Assembly (NCBI GenBank): GCA_900768805.1
Contig: CAAGEF010000167.1
Coordinates: forward strand, 1 to 22,779
DNA length: 22,779 bases
Direction: 5' to 3'
Source: Clostridia bacterium
GTDB lineage: Bacteria > Bacillota > Clostridia > TANB77 > CAG-508
Below the pieces are notes generated by a model, which saw only the letters and a list, made by a program, of their open reading frames with translations, was not told the origin of the DNA and made no database searches. Positions 14,348-22,779 of the stretch are shown one piece after another (position 1 is the first letter of the stretch; each line of letters begins with the position of its first letter). Made by a program: the position numbers and the translations under genes.

Positions 14348-17300
14348 ATGGAAGGGAAAAAAATTAGAAAGTGGATTGTATTCACAGTTTTACTTAGTGT
14401 GATGATTCTATTAGGATTAACAGGCGAGTCAAATGCAACATATGTTACTGATTCTAATGGAATACAATGGAATGCAACTCTGAATAGTAATAAAACAGCA
14501 ACAAATGTATATTACTATTCAGGCACTGTACCAGATGGTAAATTGGAAATACCTTCAAAGCTTGTATATAATGATGTTGAATATACTGTAACAGTTATTA
14601 CAGGAAGATCAAATTCATCACCTATATGTTCTGCAGCTGGTGTAACAGAAGTAGTAGTTCCAGATACTGTTACTACAATTAATGGTGGTGCATTTTACAA
14701 TATGACGGCTCTAAAAAAAATAACGATACCTAGTTCAGTAACAACAATTGGGTATGCGTATTATTGTTTCCGTTATTGTTCTAGTCTAGAGACTGCAGTT
14801 ATAAGTGGTAATGTTCCAGTATCATCTTGGATATATCTTTATAATAATGCAGGTAATTTAAAAGATGTTTCTGTTGCAGAAGGGACTAAAACTCAATCAA
14901 CAGTTATTGATGGAATTTTATATAATGTAGAGGAAACTAAATTATATAAAGTACCTAAACAGATGGCTTGTGATAATTTGGTTTTACCAAGTACAGTTAC
15001 ATCAATTGAAAGTAATGCATTTGATAATACACAAAAAATTAAATCAATTACATTTAATGAAGGTTTACTTTCAATAGGAAATTATGCATTTAACTCTGCA
15101 AAATTAAGTGGAGAATTAAAATTGCCAAGTACATTAACTAGTATAGGACAATATGCTTTTCAATACTGTTCAGCTATAACAGGAGATTTAATTATTCCGG
15201 ATTCAGTACAAACTATAGGTTCATATGCTTTTTATAATTGTTCAGGATTAGATGGAGAATTGATAGTAGGAGATGGAATAACTCGTTTAAACAGTTCTAC
15301 TTTTAATGGATGTAGAGGATTTAAAAGAGTTACAATAGGTTCTGGAGTAACTCAGATTGATTATGGTAATTTTAGTGATTTAGATGATCTTTGGGTTAAA
15401 AGTCCTAAAGGACAAATTTATTTTGCAGATGGATATTGTTCTGGGAAAATGCCGTATGTACATTTTCAAAACGATACACATAATGTAGTAATAGGTAGTT
15501 TACCTGGAATAAAAGTTATTAATACAACAACTGGTGAAGAGGTTACCTCTGGTGCTTATGAATGTGAAACAGAGTTTAAATACAAAATAGAAATAGCACC
15601 AGGATATAATTATCCAAATTTAAAAATAGTAGAAATCAATAATAATGATTACGAAAATTATAAAATAACAAATTTTGAAAAAGATAAAGAATATGATTTT
15701 TCTTGTTTATTAAGAGATAGAAAAATTCTTATTCAAAATATTGTTGATGGCGTAGATTTATCATTAAGAACTTTTATTACAGATGTAAATAGAATTTCAG
15801 TTTCAAAACCAAGAATTCCAGAGGTGGATTTTGGTGCTAATGGTATAGAATACCGTCATACAAAAAATCCAGTAAAAGTTTATACTGGTGATAATGTATC
15901 ATATAAAATAAGAGTATATAATGAAGGAATTGTAGCTACAACTTGTGGTGAAGTTTCTGTTCATATTCCAGAAGGAATGTCTTTTGTAGAAGGAAATATA
16001 ACAAATGAAAAATATGGATGGACATTAGAAAATGGTGTTTATAAATCAACATATTTAGCAAATCAAACATTAGGATTAAATATAGGAAATGGTATTTTAA
16101 AATATAAAGACATAGAAATAGTTTTAAGAGTTGATGAAGAAAGTTATGAATCAGATGTGTTAAAAACTGTATTTGCAGAAATATCACGTCTTGATGAAAA
16201 AGATTTGGATTCAACACCAGGAAATGTACAAGTTTCTAAAGATTATAAAAAAGATGAAATTTATAATAGTAATTCAGGTACTTATATAAGAGGACAAGAA
16301 GATGATGATGATTTTGAAACAGTAGTATTAAATGCAAAAATTAAAGTAGAGTATAATGTTAGATTAAGAAAAATAGATTCAGACACACAAGAATCATTAA
16401 AAGGTGCGCAATTTAATTTATTATCTTCTGGAGATAATGTTTTTGGATTTAGAAGAATTGACGCAAATGGAAAAGAATATGTAGAAATTAAAGAAATAAA
16501 AGACCAAGAAATTATAGCAACAGCAACATCAGACGAAAATGGTGTGGTTGATTTTGGTGGAATCATGACCTTTGATGAAGGTTCTGATTGCTTTACATAC
16601 GAAGAAGTAAATGCACCAATAGGATATTTAACAAATGTTGGTCGTAAAACTAGAGTAAGAGTAGATAAAAAAATTATTGATAGAGAAAAAGGTACATATA
16701 CTGTAAAAGTTTATTGTGAAGCAGAGGCTGTAACAGTAGATACAGATAGTTATGAATATACTCCAGTAACAAATGCCGAGCAATTGAAAAAAATCGGAAG
16801 TGGAGAAGATATAGTAATTGATGGAATTTCTTACGAATACAATATCGATACAAATTACAAATTAATGAATGATATTGATTTATCAGGAATTGATTGGAAA
16901 CCATTAAATAATGAATTAAAATGTATTATTGATGGTAATGGTCATACAATAAAAAACTTAACAATAAAATCAACAGATCCAATGAAAATTGCTGAAGTTG
17001 GTTTTGCTAGAGTATTCTCAGGTATAGTTAAAAACTTAACTTTTGAGAATCCAGTAATAGAAATTACAACATTTGAAGATAATGCTGAAAGTTTATTAGG
17101 AGTATCTGGTGTAGGTGTTTTTGCAGGTGTAATGAAGCAAGGATATATACAAAATTGTAAAATTATAGGAAATTCAGCAAAAGTTGAAGCAACAGCTGAT
17201 AACGTTGGTGGTTTTGTTGGTCACACAATGGAAGATGGTGTTTTAACAATAACTAATAGTGAAAACAATGCAAATGTTATAGGACATAGTTATGTAGGTG

Positions 17301-20300
17301 AAAACTCAATAGTATATGCCGGTAAAAATGTTGGTGGATTTGTTGGATGTTGTAAAAGTTCTTTAGAAGTAGTAAATTCAAAGAATAAAGGACAAATTCA
17401 AGCAGAAAGATTTAATGCAGGTGGATTTGCTGGATATGCAAATTCTTCAGATTATGCTGATATGGAAGTTTTAGTTGGATTTGACGAAGATAACAAAACA
17501 ATTGATTTTGTAGTAGAAAATACAAGAACAGAAGGAGATTACAACTTAACATTAGAAATTCGTGATCAAAAAACAGGAAATCTAATAGGTGGAGCTACTT
17601 ATGAAATTGATAAAGTTGATGATGTAATAAAAACAGCATTAATAGATACTGGTTCATTAAAATTATTTGATAAAATTATTCATTATTCAGGAAGAGATAT
17701 ATACTTCTTAACTGAAGATGAAAATATTGATGGATATGAAAAATTAAATGGTATAATAAAAGTTGAAATTGAAAGATATTGGGATTTTGATGATTTAGAG
17801 TTTAAAGCAAGAGCAAATGCAGAACTTGTAAGTCATAAAGAATATGAACAATATTCTGGAGAAAGAGAATCCGATACAAGAGTTGATAATGGTGAAGCTT
17901 TTGATAAAGGTTTAATATTTACAGATGTTAATATAGCAAATGTAAATTGGAATATAAGAAAAATGAAATTCGATAATTGTATTAACGAAGGAAAAATAAT
18001 TGCAGATGATATGAATGCAGCTGGTTTAATAGGAGTTGCTTATTGTACTGTTGACATTGAAAATTCTACTAATAAAGGAGTAATTACTGGTGGCGGTAAA
18101 ACTGCTGGTATAGTAGCAGAAATTAGATCTTTAAATGGTAAAGAAGTAGATAATTATACAGGTGCTTCTATTAATATTGACAATACAGAAAATACTATTG
18201 AATATTCAAAAATTAATAATTGTACAAATGATGGAAAGATTGAAACAATTGAAACAACATGGATGAATAATTATGGTACAACAGGTGGTATAGTTGCAGA
18301 TTGTAAAGGAAATATAAGAATAGAAAAATCAACAAATAATGCAGTTGTAACATCAACTGGTGAGAGAAAAGTTGGTGGTATTTTAGGACAATGTTGGGGA
18401 TCATCAATAATTGATTCTTGTATAAATAATGCAGAAATATCAACATATAGTGCAAGTAATGTAAGCTATTCTTCACGTACTCAAAATGTAGCTGGTGGTA
18501 TAATTGCACAAGCAATGTTTAATGAAAAAAATGTAGAAAAATTGCTATATGAAGATATATCAACAAAAGTTACAAATTGTAAAAATTATGGTGATGTAAA
18601 ATCAGTTGGAAAACTTGGCGGAATAATGGGACAAGCTTATGGAAAAGAAGTAATAATTACTGATTGCGAAATTAAAGGATTAGATTCAAATAATAAACTT
18701 CAATTAAACGCACTTGTTCAAGGTGAATGTGGTGGTGTTATAGGATTTTCTACTACTGCTGAAATTGATTTGTCTAATAATAAGATAGAAAATGTTAATT
18801 TGGAAAATCTTAATACGACTTTTAGTAGTACAACATCTTCAACAATTGGAGGTGTACTTGGAGGAATAGATGGAAATAGAAGTACAGTATCATATATATT
18901 AGTAGACCAAAGTAAAGATGTAGCGGTTAAAAAGATAAATATTAGTAATAATAAAGTTATATCATGTGACTTAACAAATAGATCTAAAGAAATTAGTGGT
19001 ATTTGGGGAATTGGTACTTATATAGAAAAAAGTGATATAAAGATTAATGATTGCTTAGTAGATAACTGTAAAATCAAAGAAATTAATCCTAACAATTCAA
19101 CATATAATGCTGCATCTGGAATTTTTTCAGGTGGATATAATTTAAATAATGTAAATATTTCATATTGCGTAGTAAAAAATAGTAGTATTGAAATAGAAGG
19201 TGTTGATGGAAATTTAGGAGCTCAACAAGCTACTGCAGCAGGTATATTTGCTAGATGTGAATACATGTATGGAGATATGACTGTAAGTGATTGTAGTGTT
19301 TTAGATAGTAAAATAAGAACACACGTACAAAATGGTACATCAGGTAATACAGGAGGTATTGTTGGAACTATAGGTAATTTATATGGAAACTTTAAATTAT
19401 TAAGATCAAATATTGAAAGATCAGATGTAATTGATTATGCATGTAATGTAGCTGGTATTGTAGGTGGACTAAGAGAGTGTAGAGGTTCCGAAGGAGTTAT
19501 TATAGAGGATTGTAATAACATTGAATGTAATGTTATAAGAGATTGTCCTAATCCATACGCAATAGGAACAACATATGATAAAGTTGCTGGAATTGCAAGT
19601 TTCTTTAATAATGTTAGTAATGGAGTAAAAATAAGCAATTGTAATGTAATAGGAAAAGAAACAACAGATGAATCACAAAGAAATGTTATAAAAAGTTATT
19701 ATGGTGCTGTTGCTGGCGTTTATGGCTGGGAAATGAGTACAAACTCTATGGAACTTACAAATATTACAGTTAAAAACATTGATATGATAATGTTAGGAAA
19801 AGATGATATACTAGGATGTAGTTATGCAGATTTAGGTGGAATTAATGCTTTAGGAATGTCAAAAACTAATTATAAAAATATGTTAGTAGAAAATTGTAAT
19901 ATAGAAGCTGGATATGCTAAAAATGTTGCTGGTATTTCCGGTTGGGATTATTCTAATAGTGTTTTTGATAATTGTGATGTAAAAAATGTAAATATATCTA
20001 ATTATGTTGGATTAGATCGTACTGCTAATTCATGGAGTACTTATGGTAATGCTGCTGGTTTAGTATGTAGTTTGAATTCTAATTCAGAGTTTAAAAATTG
20101 TGATGTAACAGATTGTACAGTAAAAAGCGCTGCTATTGGCGCTGGTGGAGCAGTTTATTGGTCATGCGGAGAGTTAAAAGCATCAAATTGTACAGTTACA
20201 AATATAAAATTAATAGATAGTTGGGAATTTGATAATGAAGTAAAGGTTAATAGTTATCAAAGTTATAGACCTTTTGCAGGATTTATAGCAAATAGTTCAA

Positions 20301-22285
20301 ATAATATATGGTTAGATAATATTAAAGTTACTAATATGGAATGTATAAATGCTAAATATGCACATATAGGTGGTATATTTGGATATATAAGTACAGCAAA
20401 ACAGATAACAAATTGTTCTGTTGAAAAAGGTAATTTTGAAACATCAAAATGTGTAGATACTACTAATGGTTCTGTTGGTGGTATGGGTGCAGATTTATGT
20501 TATTTAGATGGAAAATGTTCAGATAACAAAGTAAAAGATGTAACTATTTCAACAGGAGTTCACTTAGCAGGTGGATTATTCGGATATGCTAATGGAAGTG
20601 GAAAGAGTATTGAAAGATGTGAAGTTGATAATGTAAATATCACTCATAGAAATGAACTTTATAATACTAATGGTTCTTCATATGAATCATTACCTTCAGC
20701 TGGAGGATTAGCTAGTGTTATATCATCAGATTTAGGAATAAAAGATTGTGTAGTAAAAAATAGTGAGATATTAGCACTAGCAACATGTGCAAGACCTCTA
20801 CAAGTAGGTGGTATTCTTGGTTGTTCACAAAATAATGTAACAATAGATAATACAAAAGTAATAAAAACAAATATTGAAAATAGAGCACAGAACTCATTTA
20901 CAGGAGGGTTAGTAGGATATATATACGAATATCCTTCTTCAACAGTAATACCAACTTTAACAATAACAAATTCATCTGTTGAACAGGATTGTGTAATAAA
21001 AGGTGTAAGTCATGTTGGTGGAGCAGTAGGACAAGCTACTTTAATTGGTACAAATGTAAAAGTAAAAGATACTACTATTGAATGTAATAATGATGGATCT
21101 AGTCAAATGGCAGGTTTAATTACAATTGCTCAACCAAATTCAGTTTTAAATAATGCAATAGTTGAAGATACAACTATTACTGACATAAACACAGAAACAA
21201 CAAATAGTTATCTTCATGCAGGTGGTATATCAGCAGTATTTAAAGGAAAAATAGAAAGTGCAACAGTAACTAATGTTGATATAACAGCAAATGGTTCTGT
21301 TGGTGGAATTGCTGGTATTTGTGAGAGTCAAACTGCTAAGAATGCAAAAGTAATAGGCGGAACAATGACATCAAGATTAGCACACGCAGGAGGAGCTTGT
21401 GGTGTTAATAAAACTTTAATAGAAGATTCAAGTGTAACAAATACAAAAGTAATTGCTAATAGTTGTGCTGGTGGTTTTGCAGGTGTTAGTGATGGTGCAT
21501 TTAAAAATGATACTGTAACAGGTGCAACAGTAACATCAAAAACAAGCCATGCAGGAGGATTAGTTGCATGTACAACTAAAGATATTGATAATTGCTCAGT
21601 TACAGGAACAACAGTTAAATTAGAAACAATGAATGATTTAAACTGTGTTGGTGGTTTAGTAGGTGCTGGATCAGGAAGTGCTCCAGCAATGACAAATGTA
21701 ATTTCAAAAGATAATACGTTAACAGGTGGAATATTATTTGATGAAACTTGGGTAAATAATGGAAAATATATTGGTGCTCCAACAGCTATAAATAATAGTT
21801 TAGTAAATGCTGAAATTAGTTCATTATTTAGTAGTAAATCAGAAAATGAAGTTGTTATACCAGCAATTAGTGATTCAACTGAAGCTGTAAACAATAATGA
21901 AGAAGTTCAAAATATAGTTGAAGAATCAAATGATGTTCAAGAAGAAAAAGAAGTTGAAACGACAATAGAAGAAAATAAAGTAGATGAAATAGAAAAAAAT
22001 GAAGAGGTTGAAGTTTCAACTGAAATTAAAGAAGATGTTGTTCTAGATAAAGAAAATAATTCTCAAGAGCAACAAGAAAATACAGAAAAGGTTCAAGAAG
22101 AAACTAAAGAAGAATCTAAAGAAGAGGTTCAAGAAGAAACTAAAGAAGAGATTAAAGAAAAATCTAAAGAAGACAGTAAAGAAGTTGAAATAATAAAAGA
22201 AAATGTAATTGCTGAAGAAGAAAAAAACAGTGAAATAGAGAATTTAGAAGAAATTGCAGACAAAGATACTAAAGAAACAATATAA
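14348..22285 (+). CDS. Giant BspA/GLUG-type beta-solenoid surface protein
   Basis: Secreted protein of 2645 residues; the function is probably adhesion or surface coating (inference). In order: signal peptide (1-30); BspA-type leucine-rich repeats (about 98-350, units such as VVVPDTVTTINGGAFYNM); a DUF11-like domain (about 500-615); a Cna-B-like domain (about 668-778, VRLRKIDSDTQESLKGAQF); a solenoid start with LMNDIDLSGIDWKPL and IIDGNGHTIKNLTI (about 838-872); GLUG-type repeats; a second Cna-B-like insert (about 1064-1158); then GLUG-type repeats to about 2460; and an acidic Glu/Lys-rich tail (about 2495-2645). I count about 37 units with a (V/A)GG(I/F/L)xG core. Nearly 50 Cys residues recur in an N-C-x-V context. 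No LPxTG-like signal or C-terminal membrane helix is present. AAAGGA lies 6 bases before the ATG. It follows the broken sortase but has its own promoter and terminator. Confidence 0.88.
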   Translation: MEGKKIRKWIVFTVLLSVMILLGLTGESNATYVTDSNGIQWNATLNSNKTATNVYYYSGTVPDGKLEIPSKLVYNDVEYTVTVITGRSNSSPICSAAGVTEVVVPDTVTTINGGAFYNMTALKKITIPSSVTTIGYAYYCFRYCSSLETAVISGNVPVSSWIYLYNNAGNLKDVSVAEGTKTQSTVIDGILYNVEETKLYKVPKQMACDNLVLPSTVTSIESNAFDNTQKIKSITFNEGLLSIGNYAFNSAKLSGELKLPSTLTSIGQYAFQYCSAITGDLIIPDSVQTIGSYAFYNCSGLDGELIVGDGITRLNSSTFNGCRGFKRVTIGSGVTQIDYGNFSDLDDLWVKSPKGQIYFADGYCSGKMPYVHFQNDTHNVVIGSLPGIKVINTTTGEEVTSGAYECETEFKYKIEIAPGYNYPNLKIVEINNNDYENYKITNFEKDKEYDFSCLLRDRKILIQNIVDGVDLSLRTFITDVNRISVSKPRIPEVDFGANGIEYRHTKNPVKVYTGDNVSYKIRVYNEGIVATTCGEVSVHIPEGMSFVEGNITNEKYGWTLENGVYKSTYLANQTLGLNIGNGILKYKDIEIVLRVDEESYESDVLKTVFAEISRLDEKDLDSTPGNVQVSKDYKKDEIYNSNSGTYIRGQEDDDDFETVVLNAKIKVEYNVRLRKIDSDTQESLKGAQFNLLSSGDNVFGFRRIDANGKEYVEIKEIKDQEIIATATSDENGVVDFGGIMTFDEGSDCFTYEEVNAPIGYLTNVGRKTRVRVDKKIIDREKGTYTVKVYCEAEAVTVDTDSYEYTPVTNAEQLKKIGSGEDIVIDGISYEYNIDTNYKLMNDIDLSGIDWKPLNNELKCIIDGNGHTIKNLTIKSTDPMKIAEVGFARVFSGIVKNLTFENPVIEITTFEDNAESLLGVSGVGVFAGVMKQGYIQNCKIIGNSAKVEATADNVGGFVGHTMEDGVLTITNSENNANVIGHSYVGENSIVYAGKNVGGFVGCCKSSLEVVNSKNKGQIQAERFNAGGFAGYANSSDYADMEVLVGFDEDNKTIDFVVENTRTEGDYNLTLEIRDQKTGNLIGGATYEIDKVDDVIKTALIDTGSLKLFDKIIHYSGRDIYFLTEDENIDGYEKLNGIIKVEIERYWDFDDLEFKARANAELVSHKEYEQYSGERESDTRVDNGEAFDKGLIFTDVNIANVNWNIRKMKFDNCINEGKIIADDMNAAGLIGVAYCTVDIENSTNKGVITGGGKTAGIVAEIRSLNGKEVDNYTGASINIDNTENTIEYSKINNCTNDGKIETIETTWMNNYGTTGGIVADCKGNIRIEKSTNNAVVTSTGERKVGGILGQCWGSSIIDSCINNAEISTYSASNVSYSSRTQNVAGGIIAQAMFNEKNVEKLLYEDISTKVTNCKNYGDVKSVGKLGGIMGQAYGKEVIITDCEIKGLDSNNKLQLNALVQGECGGVIGFSTTAEIDLSNNKIENVNLENLNTTFSSTTSSTIGGVLGGIDGNRSTVSYILVDQSKDVAVKKINISNNKVISCDLTNRSKEISGIWGIGTYIEKSDIKINDCLVDNCKIKEINPNNSTYNAASGIFSGGYNLNNVNISYCVVKNSSIEIEGVDGNLGAQQATAAGIFARCEYMYGDMTVSDCSVLDSKIRTHVQNGTSGNTGGIVGTIGNLYGNFKLLRSNIERSDVIDYACNVAGIVGGLRECRGSEGVIIEDCNNIECNVIRDCPNPYAIGTTYDKVAGIASFFNNVSNGVKISNCNVIGKETTDESQRNVIKSYYGAVAGVYGWEMSTNSMELTNITVKNIDMIMLGKDDILGCSYADLGGINALGMSKTNYKNMLVENCNIEAGYAKNVAGISGWDYSNSVFDNCDVKNVNISNYVGLDRTANSWSTYGNAAGLVCSLNSNSEFKNCDVTDCTVKSAAIGAGGAVYWSCGELKASNCTVTNIKLIDSWEFDNEVKVNSYQSYRPFAGFIANSSNNIWLDNIKVTNMECINAKYAHIGGIFGYISTAKQITNCSVEKGNFETSKCVDTTNGSVGGMGADLCYLDGKCSDNKVKDVTISTGVHLAGGLFGYANGSGKSIERCEVDNVNITHRNELYNTNGSSYESLPSAGGLASVISSDLGIKDCVVKNSEILALATCARPLQVGGILGCSQNNVTIDNTKVIKTNIENRAQNSFTGGLVGYIYEYPSSTVIPTLTITNSSVEQDCVIKGVSHVGGAVGQATLIGTNVKVKDTTIECNNDGSSQMAGLITIAQPNSVLNNAIVEDTTITDINTETTNSYLHAGGISAVFKGKIESATVTNVDITANGSVGGIAGICESQTAKNAKVIGGTMTSRLAHAGGACGVNKTLIEDSSVTNTKVIANSCAGGFAGVSDGAFKNDTVTGATVTSKTSHAGGLVACTTKDIDNCSVTGTTVKLETMNDLNCVGGLVGAGSGSAPAMTNVISKDNTLTGGILFDETWVNNGKYIGAPTAINNSLVNAEISSLFSSKSENEVVIPAISDSTEAVNNNEEVQNIVEESNDVQEEKEVETTIEENKVDEIEKNEEVEVSTEIKEDVVLDKENNSQEQQENTEKVQEETKEESKEEVQEETKEEIKEKSKEDSKEVEIIKENVIAEEEKNSEIENLEEIADKDTKETI
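22090..22149 (+). repeat. 36-base tandem repeat in the acidic tail
   Basis: Twenty-four identical bases beginning GGTTCAAGAAG occur at 22090-22113 and again at 22126-22149, a 36-base (12-codon) period encoding V-Q-E-E-T-K-E-E type units. This is a recent duplication within the Glu/Lys-rich tail. Confidence 0.75.
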
Positions 22286-22292
22286 TAATAAA

Positions 22293-22331
22293 AATATAAA
22301 AGGATGAAGTTTTGCTTCATCCTTTTATATT
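22293..22331 (+). terminator. Terminator of the giant protein gene
   Basis: A perfect 17-base stem (22293-22309 with 22315-22331) and a TTTTG loop; the core is GGATGAAG/CTTCATCC followed by TTTTATATT. The remaining bases 22332-22493 hold no gene or signal that I can recognise. Confidence 0.85.
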
Positions 22332-22493
22332 ATGTGGGAAATTTCTCTGGAGTAGAGCTGAATAAAAGAGTCTGAGTAGGTGATGAACATTTATTAAGTT
22401 TAAAATTTTGGGTGAGTTATAGGATTTTGAAAAACATCAAGTGAAAAGTTAAATGTAATATTTTAAAGATTTAGAAAAAAATAAAAAAAATGG

Positions 22494-22522
22494 TTGACAA
22501 ATTGAAGAAAAGAGTGTATTAT
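22494..22522 (+). promoter_or_regulatory. Sigma-A promoter of the tRNA operon
   Basis: TTGACA (22494-22499), 17 bases, TATTAT (22517-22522), the closest match to consensus in the window. Predicted start is about 35 bases before the first tRNA. Confidence 0.8.
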
Positions 22523-22564
22523 ATAGAGGCAGTTGATATTAAAACTGTGAAATATATTTGAGAT

Positions 22565-22640
22565 GGGCTATTAGCTCAGATGGTAGAGCACTTGACTTTT
22601 AATCAAGTTGTCCCGCGTTCGAATCGCGGATAGCTCACCA
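22565..22640 (+). tRNA. tRNA-Lys (anticodon TTT)
   Basis: A full 76-base cloverleaf: acceptor GGGCTAT/ATAGCTC (one G-T pair), D-arm GCTC/GAGC, anticodon stem CTTGA/TCAAG with loop CTTTTAA (anticodon TTT at 22598-22600), T-arm CCGCG/CGCGG with TTCGAAT, and an encoded CCA end. It is the first gene of the tRNA operon. Confidence 0.97.
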
Positions 22641-22641
22641 C

Positions 22642-22716
22642 GGCCCCTTGGTCAAGCGGTTAAGACATCGCCCTTTCACGGCGGAGACATGGGTTCGATT
22701 CCCGTAGGGGTCACCA
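22642..22716 (+). tRNA. tRNA-Glu (anticodon TTC)
   Basis: A 75-base cloverleaf one base after tRNA-Lys: acceptor GGCCCCT/AGGGGTC, anticodon stem TCGCC/GGCGG with loop CTTTCAC (anticodon TTC at 22675-22677), T-loop TTCGATT, and an encoded CCA end. Confidence 0.97.
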
Positions 22717-22730
22717 ACTCAAATATAATC

Positions 22731-22779
<49 letters not shown>

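Noticed and set aside
17131..21680. CRISPR array or DNA tandem repeat in the giant gene
   Set aside because: The periodicity is at protein level and degenerate; the frame is open throughout and there are no identical direct repeats with spacers.
21328..21894. 188-codon open frame on the minus strand inside the giant gene
   Set aside because: It is a mirror of the regular repeat codons, with no start signal and a low-complexity product.
22332..22493. Small gene between the giant gene and the tRNA operon
   Set aside because: The only ATG frames have fewer than about 10 codons and lack ribosome sites.

Overview
The window is very AT-rich DNA with strong AGGAGG-type ribosome binding sites, a SpoIIR homologue, sortase-type surface proteins and cohesin/dockerin modules. 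This points to an endospore-forming, Gram-positive anaerobe of the Clostridia (Bacillota), plausibly an uncultured gut lineage. The lineage is an inference; no rRNA gene is present to confirm it.

Layout. Bases 1-4930 hold a surface cluster: a membrane-anchored single-cohesin protein (+), a secreted protein with BspA-type leucine-rich repeats, a dockerin and a GH25 lysozyme domain (-), and a single-cohesin protein with an LPKTG wall-sorting signal (-). An unannotated 35-residue hydrophobic peptide gene with its own promoter follows near 5010-5174. Bases 5179-8017 are housekeeping genes on the minus strand: walJ/yycJ-type nuclease, murA, spoIIR. Bases 8215-11823 (+) hold a small protein of unknown function and a 999-residue fusion of a UDP-sugar pyrophosphorylase with a phosphoglucomutase. 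Bases 12014-22285 (+) form a second surface region: a MucBP/Cna-B/DUF11-type protein, a class D-like sortase broken by a one-base frameshift, and a 2645-residue giant surface protein built from leucine-rich repeats and a very long predicted beta-solenoid. The window ends in a tRNA operon (Lys, Glu, Thr, the last cut by the edge).

How the parts may work together. The dockerin on the GH25 protein and the two flanking cohesin proteins suggest a minimal cellulosome-like docking system that holds a cell-wall lytic enzyme on the cell surface. The GH25 gene, the LPKTG-cohesin gene and the distant giant-protein gene share an unusual promoter layout. A TCCGTA box lies exactly 74 bases upstream of the -10 hexamer in all three, with a GTTGAC box between them and a poor -35. 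I read this as a common regulator of surface proteins. MurA and the UDP-sugar enzyme supply envelope precursors, and SpoIIR belongs to the sporulation programme.

Functions are read from motifs by eye; no database search was possible.
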